A DNA stretch of 64,000 nucleotides from Ruminococcus sp. AF31-8BH (GCF_003460605.1 NZ_QTVN01000012.1:68263-132262), one strand, 5' to 3'; positions 8,564 through 17,064 are shown, numbered from the stretch's first letter. The notes: generated by a model from the sequence alone, not told the origin. A program made the numbers and translations.

Positions 8564-9546
8564 CAGCCGATTCTCCCTTCGTCCATCATTTTTGCGATTT
8601 CCTCTGCAAAATAGGTGATATAGATCTGGGCACCGGCACGGTATGCGCCAACTGCCATTTCCCCGATAATGCGCTCTTCATCGATCCAGCCCATTTTGGC
8701 TGCTGCTTTTACCATGGCGTACTCGCCGCTTACGCTGTATGCAGCTACCGGAACATTCACAGCCTTGGAAATCTCAGATACCATATCCAGATAGGACATT
8801 GCCGGCTTCACCATAATAATGTCTGCGCCCTCCTCAATATCCATAAGAGCCTCTTTCATCCCCTCTCTTCTGTTGTGGAAATCCATCTGGTAGCTCTTGC
8901 GATCGCCAAAGGCCGGGGCACTTCCTGCCGCATCACGGAACGGGCCGTAGAAAGCAGAAGCATATTTCACCGCATAGGACATGATCGGGATATTGGAAAA
9001 TCCGCCCTGATCCAGTTCCTTACGGATTGCTGCCACACGGCCGTCCATCATATCAGAAGGCGCGATCATATCGGATCCTGCCTGTGCGTGGGACAGGGCT
9101 GTTTTTGCAAGAAGCTCAAGGGTCTTGTCATTGTCCACATCATGACCGCAAAGCACGCCGCAGTGTCCGTGAGAAGTATACTCGCACATGCAGACATCTG
9201 TTACATAATACATTTCCGGAAATCTTTCCTTGGCAGAACGAAGGGCTTTCTGCACAATGCCGTCCTGGGCATAGGCACCGCTTCCGATCTCATCCTTATG
9301 ATCCGGAATTCCAAAAAGCATGATGCTGCTTACTCCTGCTTTTTCCAGCTGCTCTAACTTATAAGGCAGACGGTCCAGGCTGTAGCGGTACTGGCCTTCC
9401 ATGGACGGGATTTCTTCCTGGATCCCGGTTCCTTCCATAACAAACAAAGGATAGATCAGGGAGGATTTGTCCATTCTGGTTTCCCTTACCATTTTTCGCA
9501 GGGTCTCCCCGCCTCTTAATCTTCTTGGTCTTTTGATCAGTTCCAT
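8563..9546 (-). CDS. hemB: Delta-aminolevulinic acid dehydratase (porphobilinogen synthase)
   Basis: Condenses two 5-aminolevulinates to porphobilinogen. The 327-residue protein has the cysteine cluster CMCEYTSHGHCGVLCGHD, typical of zinc-dependent HemB, and the two active-site lysines in SYAVKYASAFYGPFRDA and IIMVKPAMSYLD. The ATG at 9546 overlaps the end of the upstream hemC-cobA-hemD gene by 10 bp, and its stop overlaps the hemL start, so it is translationally coupled on both sides. Confidence 0.98.
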   Translation of the reverse strand: MELIKRPRRLRGGETLRKMVRETRMDKSSLIYPLFVMEGTGIQEEIPSMEGQYRYSLDRLPYKLEQLEKAGVSSIMLFGIPDHKDEIGSGAYAQDGIVQKALRSAKERFPEMYYVTDVCMCEYTSHGHCGVLCGHDVDNDKTLELLAKTALSHAQAGSDMIAPSDMMDGRVAAIRKELDQGGFSNIPIMSYAVKYASAFYGPFRDAAGSAPAFGDRKSYQMDFHNRREGMKEALMDIEEGADIIMVKPAMSYLDMVSEISKAVNVPVAAYSVSGEYAMVKAAAKMGWIDEERIIGEMAVGAYRAGAQIYITYFAEEIAKMMDEGRIG

Positions 9547-11969
9547 TTTTCTTCACTCCTCTTTAATGTTTCAACCAGCTCGATCAGGCTGTCGATGGTG
9601 GCTTTCTCTGACATATAGGTCTGCATTCCGTAAGCATCTGCTGCGGCTTTGGTCTGTTTGCCAATGCAGGCAGCACGCACCCTAGAATAGTCCAGTCCGT
9701 TTGTACTCTTCACAAAGCCTTTCACAGTGGAAGCGCTTGTGAATACGACCATATCAATGCTGCCCTCTTCGAATTCCTTTTTCTCGTCGATCAGCGGGCA
9801 GTTCTGGTAATCGGTTTCATAGGTAGGCACATCTTCAACTGAAGCGCCTGTTTTTTCCAGTTCTTCTACCAGAGTCTTGTTTCCAAGCATAGCTCTTGGA
9901 ATCAGGATCTTTTCTTTTCCTGTCAAAAGGCTGGCAAGCTCTTTGCCCAGGGTGTCGCCGTCATAAACAGATGGCACGAAATCTGCGTAGATGCCTCTTT
10001 CCAGAAGCTTCTTTTTGGTGCCCTCGCCGATGGCTGCGATTTTGACGCTGCCAAGGCAGCGGATGTCCACTTTCTTTTTGCCCAGTTCCCGCCAGAATAC
10101 TTCCACGCCTGCGGGACTTGTAAATACCAGCCAGTCATAGGTGTTAAGCTTTGCAAACGCTTCCTGAAGCCTGCTCTGATCCTCAAGGGGGCTGATGCTG
10201 ATGGACGGAAGCTCCAGTACCTCAGCGCCTTTTTCCCGAAGCTTTGCCGCTGTTCTGGAAATATTTTCCCTCGGTCTTGTGACAAGAATCTTCCATCCCG
10301 CCAACGGCAGCTTCTCGTACCATGCAAAATCTTCAGAAAGGGTACAGACTTTGCCTACCACAATAATGGCCGGAGTCTTGATCTTCTGTCTGTCGGATTC
10401 TTTTTTCAAAGTGGAAATGGTGGCGATCACTCTTCTCTGTCCTGCTGTGGTTCCCTTGGATAATACAGCTGCCGGCATATCCGGATCCATTCCAGCCTCC
10501 ATCAGGCCTTTGCAGATGTCTTCCATGGCCGTTAAGCCCATGAGGAAAACAAGGGTTCCTTTTGTGTGAACCAGCGCTTTGAAATCAATGTCATATTCCA
10601 TTCCCTGGCGCTTGTGTCCGGTAATGATGTGCACAGAGGAACAAAAATCCCTGTGGGTTACCGGAATTCCGTTGTAGGCAGGCACGGAAATAGGGGAGGT
10701 CACTCCCGGTACCACTTCATAGGGAACCCCTTCTTTCGTAAGAAGCTCCAGTTCCTCGCCGCCTCTTCCAAATAAGAAAGGATCGCCGCCTTTGAGGCGC
10801 ACTACCCGGTTTCCTTTTTTCGCCTCGTCTGCAAGCACCTGATTGATCATATTCTGGGGCATCATGTGATGTCCGGCACGTTTTCCAACGTTGATCAGTC
10901 TTGCATCCGGCGGGATCCTGGTGAGGATTCCCTGGCCTACAAGGCTGTCGTATACCACTACGTCTGCTTTTTCCAGCACGTCTGCGCCTTTTAAGGTGAA
11001 AAGACCTGCATCTCCAGGGCCTGCACCAACCAGCCAGACTTTTCCCATCTCTTTTCTTTCTTCCTGTTTTGCCACTTTATATTCCTTCCGGCAGCGCTCC
11101 TTCAGCTCCTTTGCAAGGGCGATTCCAAGCGCTTCGGCCTCTGATACGGCTCCTGTTTTGCTTCCTTTGAGATAATGTCCGGTCTCTTCTTCATAGTAAA
11201 GGCCGCACAGCTTTAACTGTCCCTCCTGAATCTGGCCGTAAGCTGCCACAGGGGAGGTACACCCGCCGTTTAAATATCTTACAAATGCACGTTCCGCAAG
11301 GGCAACACTATGTGCCTCCGGGTCATCGTAGCCCTTCAGATACTCATAGTCCAGTCCTTTTTTGCCCTGTACCGCAAGGATTCCCTGGCCTGCTGCCGGG
11401 AGGATCTCCTCTGTGTCAAAATAGCGGCTGATTCTTTTTTCCAGGCCAAGGCGCTTCAGTCCTGCTGCCGCAAGAACAAGGGCAGAATACTCTCCGGAGT
11501 CTAATTTCTCCAGTCTTGTCTGAAGGTTTCCGCGGATGCTTTTTACTTTTACATCTGGGAAAATTTCCTGCAGCTGCAGCTTTCTTCGCAGGCTGGAGCA
11601 GCCGATTGGTTTTGAGGCATCCAGTTCTTCACAGCCTTTTGGAAACACCAGCACGTCTCTTACATCCTCTCTCTTGGAAAATGCCAGGATGGGAAGCTCT
11701 TCGGATTCTTCCATGGGCATGTCCTTCAGGCTATGTACAGACAGCTGGCTTCTTCCCTCCAGAAGGGCCCGGTCCAGTTCTTTTACAAAAAGGCCTTTGC
11801 CTCCGATTTTGTCCAGGGTACGGTCCAGAATCTTGTCTCCGGTGGTTTTCATGGTAAGGATATCCACTTCCATGTCCGGATGATTCTGTACAATGAAGTC
11901 CTGTACCATCTGGCTTTGAAGTACGGCAAGCTTGCTTTCCCTGCTGCCGATCACAATTTTATTACTCAT
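9537..11969 (-). CDS. hemCD: HemC-CobA-HemD trifunctional fusion: hydroxymethylbilane synthase, uroporphyrinogen-III methyltransferase and synthase
   Basis: A continuous 810-residue protein covering three enzymes. Residues 1-about 300 are porphobilinogen deaminase (IGSRESKLAVLQSQ; dipyrromethane-cofactor cysteine 237 in NGGCTSPVAAYG). Residues about 308-550 are SAM uroporphyrinogen-III C-methyltransferase (WLVGAGPGDAGLFTLKG, VVRLKGGDPFLFGRGGEE). Residues about 556-810 are uroporphyrinogen-III synthase (ILVTRPRENISRTAAKL, VVFTSASTVKGF). One polypeptide would take porphobilinogen to precorrin-2. The start is ATG 11969, behind GAGGAG and overlapping the previous gene by 8 bp (ATGAGTAA). HemD-CobA fusions are known in Clostridia; the three-way fusion is less usual. 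Confidence 0.95.
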   Translation of the reverse strand: MSNKIVIGSRESKLAVLQSQMVQDFIVQNHPDMEVDILTMKTTGDKILDRTLDKIGGKGLFVKELDRALLEGRSQLSVHSLKDMPMEESEELPILAFSKREDVRDVLVFPKGCEELDASKPIGCSSLRRKLQLQEIFPDVKVKSIRGNLQTRLEKLDSGEYSALVLAAAGLKRLGLEKRISRYFDTEEILPAAGQGILAVQGKKGLDYEYLKGYDDPEAHSVALAERAFVRYLNGGCTSPVAAYGQIQEGQLKLCGLYYEEETGHYLKGSKTGAVSEAEALGIALAKELKERCRKEYKVAKQEERKEMGKVWLVGAGPGDAGLFTLKGADVLEKADVVVYDSLVGQGILTRIPPDARLINVGKRAGHHMMPQNMINQVLADEAKKGNRVVRLKGGDPFLFGRGGEELELLTKEGVPYEVVPGVTSPISVPAYNGIPVTHRDFCSSVHIITGHKRQGMEYDIDFKALVHTKGTLVFLMGLTAMEDICKGLMEAGMDPDMPAAVLSKGTTAGQRRVIATISTLKKESDRQKIKTPAIIVVGKVCTLSEDFAWYEKLPLAGWKILVTRPRENISRTAAKLREKGAEVLELPSISISPLEDQSRLQEAFAKLNTYDWLVFTSPAGVEVFWRELGKKKVDIRCLGSVKIAAIGEGTKKKLLERGIYADFVPSVYDGDTLGKELASLLTGKEKILIPRAMLGNKTLVEELEKTGASVEDVPTYETDYQNCPLIDEKKEFEEGSIDMVVFTSASTVKGFVKSTNGLDYSRVRAACIGKQTKAAADAYGMQTYMSEKATIDSLIELVETLKRSEEKWN

Positions 11970-12447
11970 AACTCTCCTCGTCTTTTGCAATTTCTTCCAG
12001 AAGGGCCTGCACTTTTTCGCGCACGGCTCTGGCTTTTTTGTGGTTCATGCCGCTGGCGGTAATTCCCACCACCACATCATCCTTCAGGCAGATCCCGGGA
12101 AAATAAAAGTCGCACAGGTCTTTGTCGCTGGCTACATTTACGTAGATTCCCTCTTCTTTGCAGGCATGATAAATTTCTTCATTTAATTCCCTGTTGTTGG
12201 TTACAGCCAGCACCATATACGCCATGGAAAAATCGGATTTTTTCACAGGGCGGGGCTGGATCTGGATCTTGCCAAGCTTGCCAAGCTCCCACAGATCTGC
12301 CGTCATTTTCGGCGCGATCACAGTGATGTTCCTTGTAAAAAGCAGCAGTGCCTTTACTCTTCTGGTTGCAATGGTTCCCCCACCCACAACAACCACATTT
12401 TTATCTGACAGATCCACATACAGTGGAAAATAGCGCTTATTTTTCAT
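11962..12447 (-). CDS. Precorrin-2 dehydrogenase (sirohaem synthase N-domain, Met8/SirC type)
   Basis: NAD-dependent oxidation of precorrin-2 to sirohydrochlorin, perhaps with ferrochelatase activity. The 161 residues hold the Rossmann start YVDLSDKNVVVVGGGTIATRR, ATNNRELNEEI-like AVTNNRELNEE and NVASDKDLCDFYFPG, as in CysG/Met8 N-terminal domains. It is shorter than Met8 (about 270), with little C-terminal helical domain, like SirC/YlnF-type dehydrogenases. It overlaps hemA by 11 bp and the fusion gene by 8 bp. It links the hem genes to sirohaem and to CbiK-dependent cobalt insertion. Confidence 0.9.
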   Translation of the reverse strand: MKNKRYFPLYVDLSDKNVVVVGGGTIATRRVKALLLFTRNITVIAPKMTADLWELGKLGKIQIQPRPVKKSDFSMAYMVLAVTNNRELNEEIYHACKEEGIYVNVASDKDLCDFYFPGICLKDDVVVGITASGMNHKKARAVREKVQALLEEIAKDEESYE

Positions 12448-13666
12448 ATGTTTTCTCCAGTCCGGCTACACATTCCAGAAATGCCTTCTCATTCATGCTG
12501 TCTCTTAGGCCAAACAGCATTTTGTTTACTACCTTCTCCATTGCTTTGTCTACTGCGCTCATCAACTTCTCTTTGTCCTCTTCTTCCAGAGGGCTGTTTT
12601 TCAGAGGCTTCATAATGCGCAGGTTAAAATCGTTGACTGCATTTTCTTTGATTTCCTGGATTCTCGGGATCAGTTCCTTTCCATCCAGCCATTTGAAAAA
12701 TTCGTCCATCTGCTCTCTGACGATCTTTCCTGCGGCTTCTAAGTTTTCCTGAAGCTCTGCGGGAGTTTCGTCCATGCGGAAGCTGTCCATGTCAAATAAA
12801 GTGACGCCCTCGAATCGGCCTACTTCCGGCTCAATGTCTCTTGGCACGGCAAGGTCAATGAGAATGATGTTTTTCTCAAGCTCCAGATCCTCAAACAGTT
12901 CTTCCCGGAGGGTGAAGTTGGGGCTTGCGGTTGCGCTTACCACCAGGTCGCACTTGGGAAGGTACTCCATTCTTTCCCCGTAGTTGATTCGCTTGCAGCC
13001 AAAGGGGATGTTTATCACGCCGCTTCGGTACTGTCTTACGGTGACGGTTACGTCTGCGCCAGCCTCCTCTAAAGCCTGAGCGGCTACTTTTCCCATTTCC
13101 CCGTTTCCGATTACCATACAGACTTTACCGGCAACAGAGTAGCCCTGTTTTTCCAGCATCTGGATGGCCTGGTGGATGACGGAAGGGTTGCCGTGGGAAA
13201 AAGGGACCTCTGTCTTGATCTTCTTGCCTGCGGTCACAGCCATGCGGAAAAGAACTTCCAGGGCACCGTCTGTGGTGAAGTGTTCTCTTGCGATTCCAAG
13301 GGCATCTTTTACCTGGGTGAGGATCTGGTCTTCTCCCAGAATCTGGGATTTCAGGCCGGATGAAAGGTAGAAAAGATGTTCTACGGCATCGTGGCCTTCC
13401 CGTTTGGTGAAATATTTCCGGTATTCGTCGTTGTGGACATTTTTCAGTCGGCACAATTCCTCATACAGGGAAATTTCCGCTTCCTCGTCTACGCTTGCCC
13501 ATACTTCCAGGCGGTTGCAGGTGGACAATATGATACAGCCGTAGATTCCCGGCTGTTCCTTTATTTTTTCCATGGCCTCCCCTGCATTTTTCTTTGTAAA
13601 TGCAAATAAGGCTCGTATATCTACGGGAGCCATACTATGGTCGATTCCAATCATGGAAATACTCAT
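12437..13666 (-). CDS. hemA: Glutamyl-tRNA reductase
   Basis: NADPH-dependent reduction of glutamyl-tRNA(Glu) to glutamate-1-semialdehyde, first step of tetrapyrrole synthesis. The 409-residue protein starts MSISMIGIDHSMAPVDIRA and carries the catalytic cysteine in IILSTCNRLEVWA, GEDQILTQVKDAL and the nucleotide-binding VCMVIGNGEMGKVAAQAL. An AAGGAG site precedes the ATG by 12 nt. It is the first gene of the hem operon, 90 bp downstream of a strong promoter. Its slightly short length is within the clostridial range. Confidence 0.96.
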   Translation of the reverse strand: MSISMIGIDHSMAPVDIRALFAFTKKNAGEAMEKIKEQPGIYGCIILSTCNRLEVWASVDEEAEISLYEELCRLKNVHNDEYRKYFTKREGHDAVEHLFYLSSGLKSQILGEDQILTQVKDALGIAREHFTTDGALEVLFRMAVTAGKKIKTEVPFSHGNPSVIHQAIQMLEKQGYSVAGKVCMVIGNGEMGKVAAQALEEAGADVTVTVRQYRSGVINIPFGCKRINYGERMEYLPKCDLVVSATASPNFTLREELFEDLELEKNIILIDLAVPRDIEPEVGRFEGVTLFDMDSFRMDETPAELQENLEAAGKIVREQMDEFFKWLDGKELIPRIQEIKENAVNDFNLRIMKPLKNSPLEEEDKEKLMSAVDKAMEKVVNKMLFGLRDSMNEKAFLECVAGLEKTYEK

Positions 13667-13754
13667 CTTATGTAATTTCTCCTTCTGAAAAACTTTCGAT
13701 TGCTTCGTCAGAGCAGAATGAATAAAAACGGGCCTGCGCTGACGTCCATTGCCT

Positions 13755-13783
13755 ATTTTACTAATTCAGCCCGATATTGTCAA
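13755..13783 (-). promoter_or_regulatory. Promoter of the hem operon
   Basis: Minus-strand TTGACA (13783-13778), 17 bp, TAAAAT (13760-13755), predicting a start near 13748 and a leader of about 80 nt. The -35 box is part of the stem of the terminator that follows the hsdR remnant. Confidence 0.85.
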
Positions 13784-13824
13784 ATAAAACCGGGAAAAAG
13801 AGTTCCCGGTTTTATTGACAATAT
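13774..13824 (-). terminator. Long hairpin terminator after the hsdR remnant
   Basis: The arms 13774-13796 and 13803-13824 are complementary over 22 bp with one bulged A (AAACCGGGAA pairs with TTCCCGGTTT) around a 6-nt loop. It begins 2 bp after the stop of the hsdR remnant. On the minus strand the distal arm is U-rich (TTTTATT), and it would insulate hemA from upstream transcription. Confidence 0.75.
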
Positions 13825-13825
13825 G

Positions 13826-15030
13826 TTATGGCTGTTTTCCGTATGGTGTTTTTGGTTCTGCTGCCATCGACAGCGTTTCCTGACCGCTCAAGTTATATGT
13901 CACCGGCTTATGCTCTGGCTCAGTAAAGTTAGATGAACCACCGATACCGAAATACTTTTCAAAGAAATTTTTCAGCTTGTCAATGACGCCTTGTTTCTTC
14001 TTGGCTCTTCCGCCACCGCCAAAACGGGAAAGCGGCGGCATGAGTTTATCGATATCTGTTCCAGCTGTTTTGATTTCTCCGTCACGGAACGCATTCTCCA
14101 TAAACTTCCGTGTGTCTTCCGGCTTCAGCCTTTCTTCTGTAATGATTGCATTAAGGTCCTGATCACGCTGTTCTACTACAAACTCGTGCCACTCATTCAG
14201 AACATCATCTACGTCATTAATTCCTGCAATAAAATTTTCAATGAGCTTTTTCTTGCTGCGCAGTTCCGGGCTGGCCTCAATTGCCTTATTGATGTTTATC
14301 AGCACTTCCTTATCTTCACAATGGGTATCATGGTACTTTTTTACAAGCATGAGAATATAATCGATGTTAATTTCTATCTGACGAATCAGTTCAATCTCAA
14401 ATACCACATCATCTGTAATATCTGTACTTTTCTGACGCTTACGCTTCCACTCATCACGTAAATCCTGATAACGTCCAAGGTAATCCTGTAGATCACGCTC
14501 GGAAATCTGCTCATTTCCCTTGAACTCATCAAAGGAAAGCAGAAGGTTCCTCATACGAAGAATCGCACCGAACAAAGCAATAAAGTCTTTCTGATTCTGT
14601 TCTCCGATAATTTGTGATTCTGACAATGGAAACTTATTTTTTAAGTCTCTCATCATATCCACATATCCTGGCATTGGTTTCCCGTCTACAGATTCGTAAC
14701 CGTAATAATAATCCTTAAAACTCTGCAGCAGAACAATACCTCCGGCATTCTTGTCTCCAAACAGAGAAATGGCACTATCTACACGCTTTTGCAAACTTCG
14801 GAAACACACAATATTTCCAAAGGTCTTGATAGAATTCAAAATACGGTTAGTACGGGAAAACGCCTGTATCAGTCCATGCATTTTCAAGTTCTTATCCACC
14901 CACAGCGTATTCATAGTTGTGGCATCGAAACCTGTGAGAAACATATTTACTACAATCAGAATATCCAATTCTTTATTCTTCATGCGAAGTGACACATCTT
15001 TATAATAATTCTGAAATTTATCACTCGATG
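13826..15030 (-). pseudogene. hsdR: Type I restriction enzyme R subunit (HsdR), 3' remnant
   Basis: About 400 residues of the C-terminal half of an HsdR ATP-dependent translocase. Present are late helicase motifs ILIVVNMFLTGFDATT and HGLIQAFSRTNRIL, then the helical C-terminal domain ending MAAEPKTPYGKQP. Missing are the PD-ExK nuclease and the Walker A/B part, and no hsdM or hsdS is near. The hsdR-like sequence begins at about YDTSSDKFQNYY (near 15030), exactly where a fic-like frame ends, so the two were probably joined by a deletion. A possible start (ATG 15061) gives a 411-residue frame, but it lacks a ribosome site. Non-functional for restriction. Confidence 0.85.
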
Positions 15031-15032
15031 TA

Positions 15033-15317
15033 TCATAAATGTTCATAGGCCACATAGGCATTCTTTACTTCCTGAATTTCTTTTTGTGCGCCTAACACAG
15101 CCTTACCATTAATAACATCTCGAACCTGTCCCAAAGTTAGTGAGTTCGCTTCAATTTTCAGCGAGGAATGAATGGATCTGATTTTATTGTTTCTTCTCAA
15201 ATGCGGTTTTGCTTCCAGATTTCCGGTTGCAGTTATCCGCCCTATTTTTTCTGAAATCGACGATACATACGATAATATTTTATTCGTTATAGTAAAAGGC
15301 GGTTTGTATTCTCCCAT
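15033..15317 (-). pseudogene. Fic-family protein, 5' remnant
   Basis: The first 94 residues of a Fic/DOC-family AMP-transferase-type protein, beginning MGEYKPPFTITNKILSYVS behind a GGAGGTG site. It keeps the N-terminal inhibitory-helix motif, seen as SSLKIEANSL, of the (S/T)xxxE(G/N) kind, and the KEIQEVKNAYVAYEHL segment that normally leads into the catalytic domain. The frame then stops and hsdR-like sequence starts in another frame. The HPFxxGNGR active site is lost, so no AMP transfer is expected. Whether the short peptide is made is unknown. Confidence 0.8.
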
Positions 15318-15327
15318 GTAAACACCT

Positions 15328-15380
15328 CCATCATCTTGAGTATTATCTTACGTATTATCTTCCTCTATTATACGGATTTT
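15328..15380 (-). repeat. Leader repeat copy A with 12-bp tandem units (fic promoter region)
   Basis: About 52 bp nearly identical to 17131-17183. Read on the minus strand it holds a TATAAT box (15372-15367, with TTGAAT 16 bp upstream), then three 12-nt units GAAGATAATACG, TAAGATAATACT and CAAGATGATGGA, then the GGAGGTG site of the fic remnant. The units lie from about +1 to +30 of the expected transcript, a place suited to an operator, but their role is inference. Confidence 0.7.
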
Positions 15381-15644
15381 ATAAAAAAATTCAATCTGCT
15401 TAACAAATGAAATTCATAATTTTTCAAATTTAATACACCAGTTTACAACTTTATAAGTGATAGACTTGCTGACTAATCAACTGTTTTAAAGCCTTTGCCA
15501 TAGCATTTGATTTTTTACGCACATCTAATTAGATTTCGTGTGTAAAATTATTGTGTTTAAACCTATATACTAAAAATATTCTCGATGTATATAACCATAT
15601 TATCCACTGATATAAGTTACAGAATATCCTCAACGTCACAGGTT
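15381..15644. other. AT-rich intergenic stretch without recognised gene
   Basis: Very AT-rich sequence between the fic leader and the decayed toxin gene. I see no reading frame with a ribosome site, no strong hairpin and no repeat. It may be debris from a lost gene. Confidence 0.5.
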
Positions 15645-16045
15645 CTATCCGAATACTCTTTTTAACAATTCCACAACATCCTCATTTTTCAGCATATATC
15701 TTTTCAAAGAATTCTGATCAAATGGTTCTTGCTCCAATAAGTTAATCAAACTATGTATATCAGTATTTACCGCTATTGGCAACTCTTCCACTTTTTCAAG
15801 CATAAGTTCTGAAGCAATGCGCAAAACATCTTTTTTATGCTTCTTAATATCACTGGAATCAACTTTTTCACCTAAATCTTTTCGCATTTTCAAATCAAGA
15901 TACGCTTTTGCTTTAAAAAGAATTATATATTCTGTTCTTAGGACAGAAAGTCCATTAGAATATCGCAGGCAGCGCCGCCTATTAAAACATACTGTTCTTC
16001 ATAATCTGCAAAGTACTTCCGAAATGTGTCTAATCCTTTGACCAT
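15645..16045 (-). pseudogene. AbiEii-like nucleotidyltransferase toxin with internal deletion
   Basis: Two pieces of one family are visible. From ATG 16045 the frame reads MVKGLDTFRKYFADYEEQ, then VLIGGAACDILMD, the usual N-terminus of AbiEii/nucleotidyltransferase-like proteins, and stops after 35 codons. Downstream in another frame the C-terminal part continues NGLSVLRTEYIILFKAKAYL and KVDSSDIKKHKKDVLRIASE to 15645. The catalytic core with the expected acidic motif, some 140 residues by family size, is missing. The start overlaps the upstream antitoxin-like gene by 16 bp, as in real AbiE pairs. The deletion should have inactivated the enzyme. The C-terminal frame alone (82 codons from 15893) might still be translated. 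Confidence 0.72.
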
Positions 16046-16989
16046 ACATATTCCTCCAACATCTTATTAATAGAAAGATCAACCCGTTCCTCTTCTTGTT
16101 CCTCTCCCGTCTGTGACAATGCTACACTCAAAGGATCCTGCAATCCTTTTCCCCAAAAATCAATAAAATATCCCAATTCCAAAACGACACAGCCAATTTC
16201 TTCCAGTTTACCTGCTTGTCTTTCCATTTTCACTCCACTGGCTTTCAGTTCTTTCTTCGTTACTGCATAGGTAGGATAAACATTATCGGACAAAAGAGAA
16301 TACTCACACAAAGCAGAAATACCTGCTTTCTTTTCAAGTTTCATATCTTCTCTCAGAATAAATCTTCGAATGACTGGATCTCTTAATATATGTTCAATCT
16401 GCAGCCATAATTCTTTTCGGTCATCTGGAATCTCGATGACTCTTGATTTACTTTTCATACCTAACACGCCAACATTTAAATATTCCAACTCATCAAAACA
16501 TCGGCTTGCAGATTTTGTTGACACTCCCAATCTTTTCGCTGCATCAGATACTTTCACTCCATTCCAGCGTTCATAAATAGCTGTCAGAAGCATTTTTTGC
16601 GTCAGAAATGATATCAAATGAACTGGTGCCAGCTCTCTTTCATTTGCCTTACTCAACAAATATCCAATAAACGGGAGAAATACCTGCTTCCCATCTATTA
16701 CAAACGGAATTCCTTCTTCCATCAGCTTTTCTTTTATATAGAATGTCGTTCGGTCAAGAAATATTGCACAGTTTAACCCTGTGATTTTTTCTACACTAGC
16801 TCTGTCTCTTCGCAGCAGGACAAGTCCAACGTCATCTTTTGGATGAAGAGCCATCCACAATACACCATTCGTCTCTACTTTAAAAATATCATATCTTCCA
16901 CGATATACTAATGGGAGCTTTTTATATAACTCTTTATTCTCCATCATTATTACATTTTGCCGTAATGATTCTTCCAGAAATTTTTTCAT
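16030..16989 (-). CDS. AbiEi-like winged-helix antitoxin/regulator
   Basis: A 319-residue protein starting at ATG 16989 with AAAGGTG 7 nt upstream. Residues about 125-180 look like a winged helix (VSDAAKRLGVSTKSASRCFDELEYLNVG), preceded by an N-terminal domain with a run of mixed strands and helices. Its place directly before, and overlapping, a gene of the AbiEii-like nucleotidyltransferase family suggests it is the antitoxin/repressor partner of a type IV-type toxin-antitoxin pair. The perfect inverted repeat over its promoter fits autoregulation. The assignment rests mainly on context; similarity to characterised AbiEi proteins is not certain. Confidence 0.6.
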   Translation of the reverse strand: MKKFLEESLRQNVIMMENKELYKKLPLVYRGRYDIFKVETNGVLWMALHPKDDVGLVLLRRDRASVEKITGLNCAIFLDRTTFYIKEKLMEEGIPFVIDGKQVFLPFIGYLLSKANERELAPVHLISFLTQKMLLTAIYERWNGVKVSDAAKRLGVSTKSASRCFDELEYLNVGVLGMKSKSRVIEIPDDRKELWLQIEHILRDPVIRRFILREDMKLEKKAGISALCEYSLLSDNVYPTYAVTKKELKASGVKMERQAGKLEEIGCVVLELGYFIDFWGKGLQDPLSVALSQTGEEQEEERVDLSINKMLEEYVWSKD

Positions 16990-17002
16990 ATCAATCACCT
17001 TT

Positions 17003-17037
17003 TTATAAATGTGACTATTTTTACGTCACATTTATAA
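17003..17037 (-). promoter_or_regulatory. 13-bp inverted-repeat operator before the AbiEi-like gene
   Basis: TTATAAATGTGAC (17003-17015) and its exact complement GTCACATTTATAA (17025-17037) are separated by 9 bp. The dyad begins at the -10 box and covers the expected start point, ending 14 bp before the gene. Confidence 0.7.
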
Positions 17038-17064
17038 TTTATCATATATTGTTCTATTTTTCAA
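17036..17064 (-). promoter_or_regulatory. Promoter for the AbiEi-like gene
   Basis: Minus-strand TTGAAA (17064-17059), 17 bp, TAAATT (17041-17036). It overlaps the distal end of the dyad operator. Confidence 0.6.

Noticed and set aside
15328..15380. CRISPR-like array from repeated GTATTATCTT units
   Set aside because: Units are 12 bp in direct tandem without spacers, only three per copy, and no cas genes are present.
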